Positions 6,234-8,324 of a DNA stretch of 8,324 nt are shown here, piece by piece. Positions within the stretch are counted from its first letter, which is position 1. Every line of letters begins with the position of its first letter. Under the pieces are notes generated by a model. That model worked only from the letters and a program-made list of their open reading frames with translations. It searched no databases and was not told the DNA's origin. The stretch is from the NCBI GenBank assembly GCA_018665505.1, contig JABJCS010000309.1:1-8324 (forward strand), read 5' to 3'. The position numbers and the translations under genes are program-made. This stretch comes from Alphaproteobacteria bacterium. Lineage in GTDB: Bacteria; Pseudomonadota; Alphaproteobacteria; UBA8366.

Positions 6234-6587
6234 ATGACCCGCGCCGTCGAAACCTTAAAACGACGGCGCGAGTTTTTGCGTGTCACACGAGCGCGCCGTA
6301 GCAGCCCGACCCGTGGTTTGGTGCTGCAGGCCTGCGTCAGTGACGCGATTTCCGAGAAAGTTCGGGTCGGATTCACCGCAAGCCGCAAAGTCGGTAACGC
6401 GGTTAAGCGCAATCGAGCCCGGAGGCGCTTGCGTGCCGCCGTGGAGAAGGTTATGCCTCTGCACGCTGCGGCGGGCTACGATTATGTCGTTATTGCCCGC
6501 GCGGGCACGGTCGAAAGATCGTTCGGAGCTTTAACACGGGATTTGGAAACCGCGCTCAAACGTCTCAACGTTTGGCGCGAGGAATGA
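6234..6587 (+). CDS. rnpA: Ribonuclease P protein component
   Basis: Protein subunit (C5-like) of RNase P. It binds the catalytic RNA and the 5' leader of precursor tRNAs to help produce mature 5' ends. The protein is 117 aa, the usual length. The opening [10 protein letters not shown] (residues 8-17) matches the LK-x-x-x-[DE]F-x-x-[VL] substrate-binding start of the family. The RNR signature is [17 protein letters not shown] (51-67), followed by the strand [10 protein letters not shown] (82-91). There is no convincing ribosome-binding site: the ATG lies 4 nt after the rpmH stop, so translation is probably coupled to rpmH. This fits the large excess of L34 needed over RnpA, though that is inference. 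The RNase P RNA gene is not in the window. Confidence 0.97.
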   Translation: MTRAVETLKRRREFLRVTRARRSSPTRGLVLQACVSDAISEKVRVGFTASRKVGNAVKRNRARRRLRAAVEKVMPLHAAAGYDYVVIARAGTVERSFGALTRDLETALKRLNVWREE

Positions 6588-6600
6588 AGCGGAAATCAAT

Positions 6601-6861
6601 ATGGGTTTGGCGGCGAGGGCGCTGCGTGCGGCGGTTCGGTTCTATCAATTAACACTCTCTTGGTTGGCGGCAGGCAGTTGCCGCCACGCACCAAGCTGTT
6701 CGGCCTACGCGATTGAAGCCTTGGAACGACACGGTGCCCTGCGCGGCGGCTGGCTGGCATTGCGGCGACTGTTGCGTTGCCACCCATGGGGTGCCGCCGG
6801 ATACGATCCCGTACCTGACGGTCCCGGCCGTCTCGATCTCAGTAATTCCGGAGGCGCCTGA
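6601..6861 (+). CDS. yidD: Membrane protein insertion efficiency factor
   Basis: YidD is a small, inner-membrane-associated cytoplasmic protein that aids insertion of proteins through the Sec/YidC route. The 86-aa protein has an amphipathic N-terminus ([19 protein letters not shown]) likely to lie on the membrane. It then shows the family core: C27-R-H-A-P-S-C33-S-x-Y, helix [19 protein letters not shown] (begins at residue 39), and [14 protein letters not shown] (59-72). All three conserved cysteines (27, 33, 60) are present. It starts 13 nt after the rnpA stop, with a modest GCGGAA upstream of the ATG. Its TGA overlaps the yidC ATG by one base (TGATG), so yidC translation is probably coupled to it. 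Confidence 0.96.
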   Translation: MGLAARALRAAVRFYQLTLSWLAAGSCRHAPSCSAYAIEALERHGALRGGWLALRRLLRCHPWGAAGYDPVPDGPGRLDLSNSGGA

Positions 6862-8324
6862 TGGCCGATCAGAAGAATTTGTTTCTCGCCGTCGCGCTTT
6901 CGATCGTGATTCTGATCACGTGGAACGTGATGGTCGAGCAGCCGAAAATGGAGAAAGAGCGTATCGCTCTCGAGCAGCAACAAGCCGCTCAAAAGGCGCA
7001 ACAGGCCGGCGGCAAGATCGCTACCACGCCGGGGGTGCCTGCCACGTCGTCACCCGTACAGGCCGGCGATCCGGTACAAGCTGCACCGTCCGGCCCGCGT
7101 CTGGGCTCCGCGCCGTCAGCTAGCGGCCTCGGAGCCGTTGGCCTTTCGCGCGAAGATGCCCTGAAGAAGGTGGCTCGGCTCAAGATCGACACACCGCGCC
7201 TACAGGGCTCTATCTCCTTGGTTGGTGCGCGCATCGATGATTTGACGCTGAAGGATTACCGAGTTTCTCTGGACGCCGAGAGCGAGCAAATCGACCTCCT
7301 GCAGCCGATCCATGCGGACAAACCGTACTACGCCGAGTTCGGCTGGCTTTCTCCCGGCACTAAAATGCCGAGCCGGGAGACGGTCTGGACACCAAGCCGC
7401 GGTGCTTTATCGCCCGACAATCCTGTGACCTTGTCGTGGAACAACGGAGAAGGTCTGCTCTTCGAGCAAGATTTCGTCATTGACGAAAATTTCCTGATCG
7501 CCATCACCCAGCGGGTACGCAATACCAGCACCAAGGACGTGAGCATTGCCCCCTATGGCCTGATCTCACGTACCAGTGTGCCCAATATTCTCGGATTTTA
7601 TATCCTTCATGAAGGCCCGCTCGGGGTTTTCGACAAGACCTTGAAGGAAGTTGATTACGACGATTTATTCGATGACGGCGCCGTGCTGCCTGCCGTGCGC
7701 CAGGAGACAACCGGCGGGTGGATCGGTTTCACCGATAAATATTGGCTCGTAGCGCTGATTCCTGATTCTGACAAACCCTTGCGGACAAGTTTCAATGCCG
7801 GGCGGCGCGGGGTCGAGCCGGTGTTCCAGACTGACTATCTGGGCGATGTCATCGGGGTTCCGGCCGGCGGTAGTATCGAGCGGACAGACCGCTTGTTTGC
7901 CGGCGCCAAGCAAGTTGAGCTCCTCGATAAATATGCTGAGGAACAAGGGATCGAGGGCTTTGACAAGGCGGTCGATTGGGGTTGGTTCTATTTCCTGACC
8001 AAGCCGATTTTCTATATGTTGCATTGGTTCTTCCTGCAATTCGGCAATTTCGGCCTCGCGATCCTGGCTCTCACGGTCATCTTCAAGCTGGCCTTTTTCC
8101 CGCTCGCCAATAAGTCCTACAAATCGATGAGCCGGATGAAGGTGCTACAGCCCAAAATGTTGGAGCTGAAGGAACGCTTTGGCGACGATAAGCAGCGCCT
8201 CAATCAGGCGATGATGGACCTTTACAAGAAAGAGAAGGTCAATCCGGCGTCGGGCTGTTTGCCGATGTTGGTGCAAATTCCCGTCTTTTTTGCGCTGTAT
8301 AAGGTGTTGTTCGTGACCATCGAA
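6861..8324 (+). CDS. yidC: Membrane protein insertase YidC, 3'-truncated by window end
   Basis: YidC/Oxa1-family insertase, which inserts and folds inner-membrane proteins alone or with SecYEG. The first 488 codons are visible with no stop; the end lies outside the window. Transmembrane helix 1 is at about residues 6-23. A linker rich in Gln, Ala and Pro follows (about 35-95), then the large periplasmic domain typical of Gram-negative YidC (about 100-365). The conserved insertase core begins near 372 with WGWFYFLTKPIFYMLHWFF and ILALTVIFKLAFFPLANKSY. The cytoplasmic helical hairpin (about 420-460) includes GDDKQRLNQAMMDLYKKEK, and the next membrane segment starts VNPASGCLPMLVQIPVFFALY. At the position of the groove arginine of E. 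coli (R366) there is K409, a conservative change I recall as common in alphaproteobacteria. The start is ATG at 6861, overlapping the yidD stop; GGAGG (6850-6854) lies 6 nt upstream and acts as the ribosome-binding site. Confidence 0.98.
   Translation, partial: MADQKNLFLAVALSIVILITWNVMVEQPKMEKERIALEQQQAAQKAQQAGGKIATTPGVPATSSPVQAGDPVQAAPSGPRLGSAPSASGLGAVGLSREDALKKVARLKIDTPRLQGSISLVGARIDDLTLKDYRVSLDAESEQIDLLQPIHADKPYYAEFGWLSPGTKMPSRETVWTPSRGALSPDNPVTLSWNNGEGLLFEQDFVIDENFLIAITQRVRNTSTKDVSIAPYGLISRTSVPNILGFYILHEGPLGVFDKTLKEVDYDDLFDDGAVLPAVRQETTGGWIGFTDKYWLVALIPDSDKPLRTSFNAGRRGVEPVFQTDYLGDVIGVPAGGSIERTDRLFAGAKQVELLDKYAEEQGIEGFDKAVDWGWFYFLTKPIFYMLHWFFLQFGNFGLAILALTVIFKLAFFPLANKSYKSMSRMKVLQPKMLELKERFGDDKQRLNQAMMDLYKKEKVNPASGCLPMLVQIPVFFALYKVLFVTIE

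Noticed and set aside
6713..7123. Plus-strand open frame of 136 codons across yidD and the start of yidC
   Set aside because: It lies out of frame inside two conserved genes and its translation is low-complexity with many Arg, Gly and Ser; it is a frame shadow.
7665..8039. Minus-strand open frame of 124 codons opposite yidC
   Set aside because: The opposite strand encodes conserved YidC sequence throughout, and the antisense protein shows no family features.
8085..8087. Loss of the conserved YidC groove arginine (Lys409 instead)
   Set aside because: The change keeps the positive charge and, from memory, is common among alphaproteobacterial YidC proteins, so it is a lineage feature rather than a defect.

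Overview
The window looks like a chromosomal housekeeping segment from an alphaproteobacterium. The order rpmH-rnpA-yidD-yidC, an FNR with the C-X2-C-X7-C cysteine spacing typical of alphaproteobacterial FnrN proteins, and a lysine (not arginine) in the YidC groove all point that way. A Rhodospirillales-like host is my best guess, from the general look of the first protein and the histidine kinase; this is inference, because no 16S rRNA or other decisive marker is present. I see no insertion sequence, phage gene, CRISPR array, toxin-antitoxin pair, tRNA or rRNA.

Layout, left to right. The 3' part of an unrecognised gene (plus strand) ends at 794 and is followed by a strong hairpin-plus-T-run terminator at 824-860. 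Next comes gpt (xanthine-family phosphoribosyltransferase, plus strand, 907-1383). It converges on panC (pantothenate synthetase, minus strand, 1396-2247). Upstream of panC on the same strand is an fnr/fnrN-type regulator (2348-3085). The 117-bp gap between fnr and a divergent small gene (3203-3691, possible GNAT-like fold) holds a perfect FNR/anaerobox dyad, TTGATGCAAATCAA, at 3175-3188. The small gene converges with only 2 bp to spare on an orphan membrane histidine kinase (minus strand, 3694-5049). Further right is a TVP38/TMEM64 (DedA-like) membrane protein (minus strand, 5171-5905).

The right-hand part starts at a 189-bp divergent control region (5906-6094) with a well-formed sigma-70-type promoter. 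It reads into rpmH (ribosomal protein L34, 44 aa, GTG start), rnpA (RNase P protein), yidD and yidC (membrane insertase, cut by the window end). These genes are tightly packed: a 4-nt gap, a 13-nt gap and a 1-nt overlap. The operon joins ribosome supply, tRNA 5' processing and inner-membrane protein insertion.

Nearly everything here is a known family. The points most worth checking are: the perfect FNR box between fnr and the uncharacterised divergent gene; the orphan kinase with a non-canonical H-box and a periplasmic domain I cannot assign; the terminator or attenuator hairpin just before gpt; and the cluster of short repeats upstream of the rpmH promoter. I did not find a convincing new multi-gene system.
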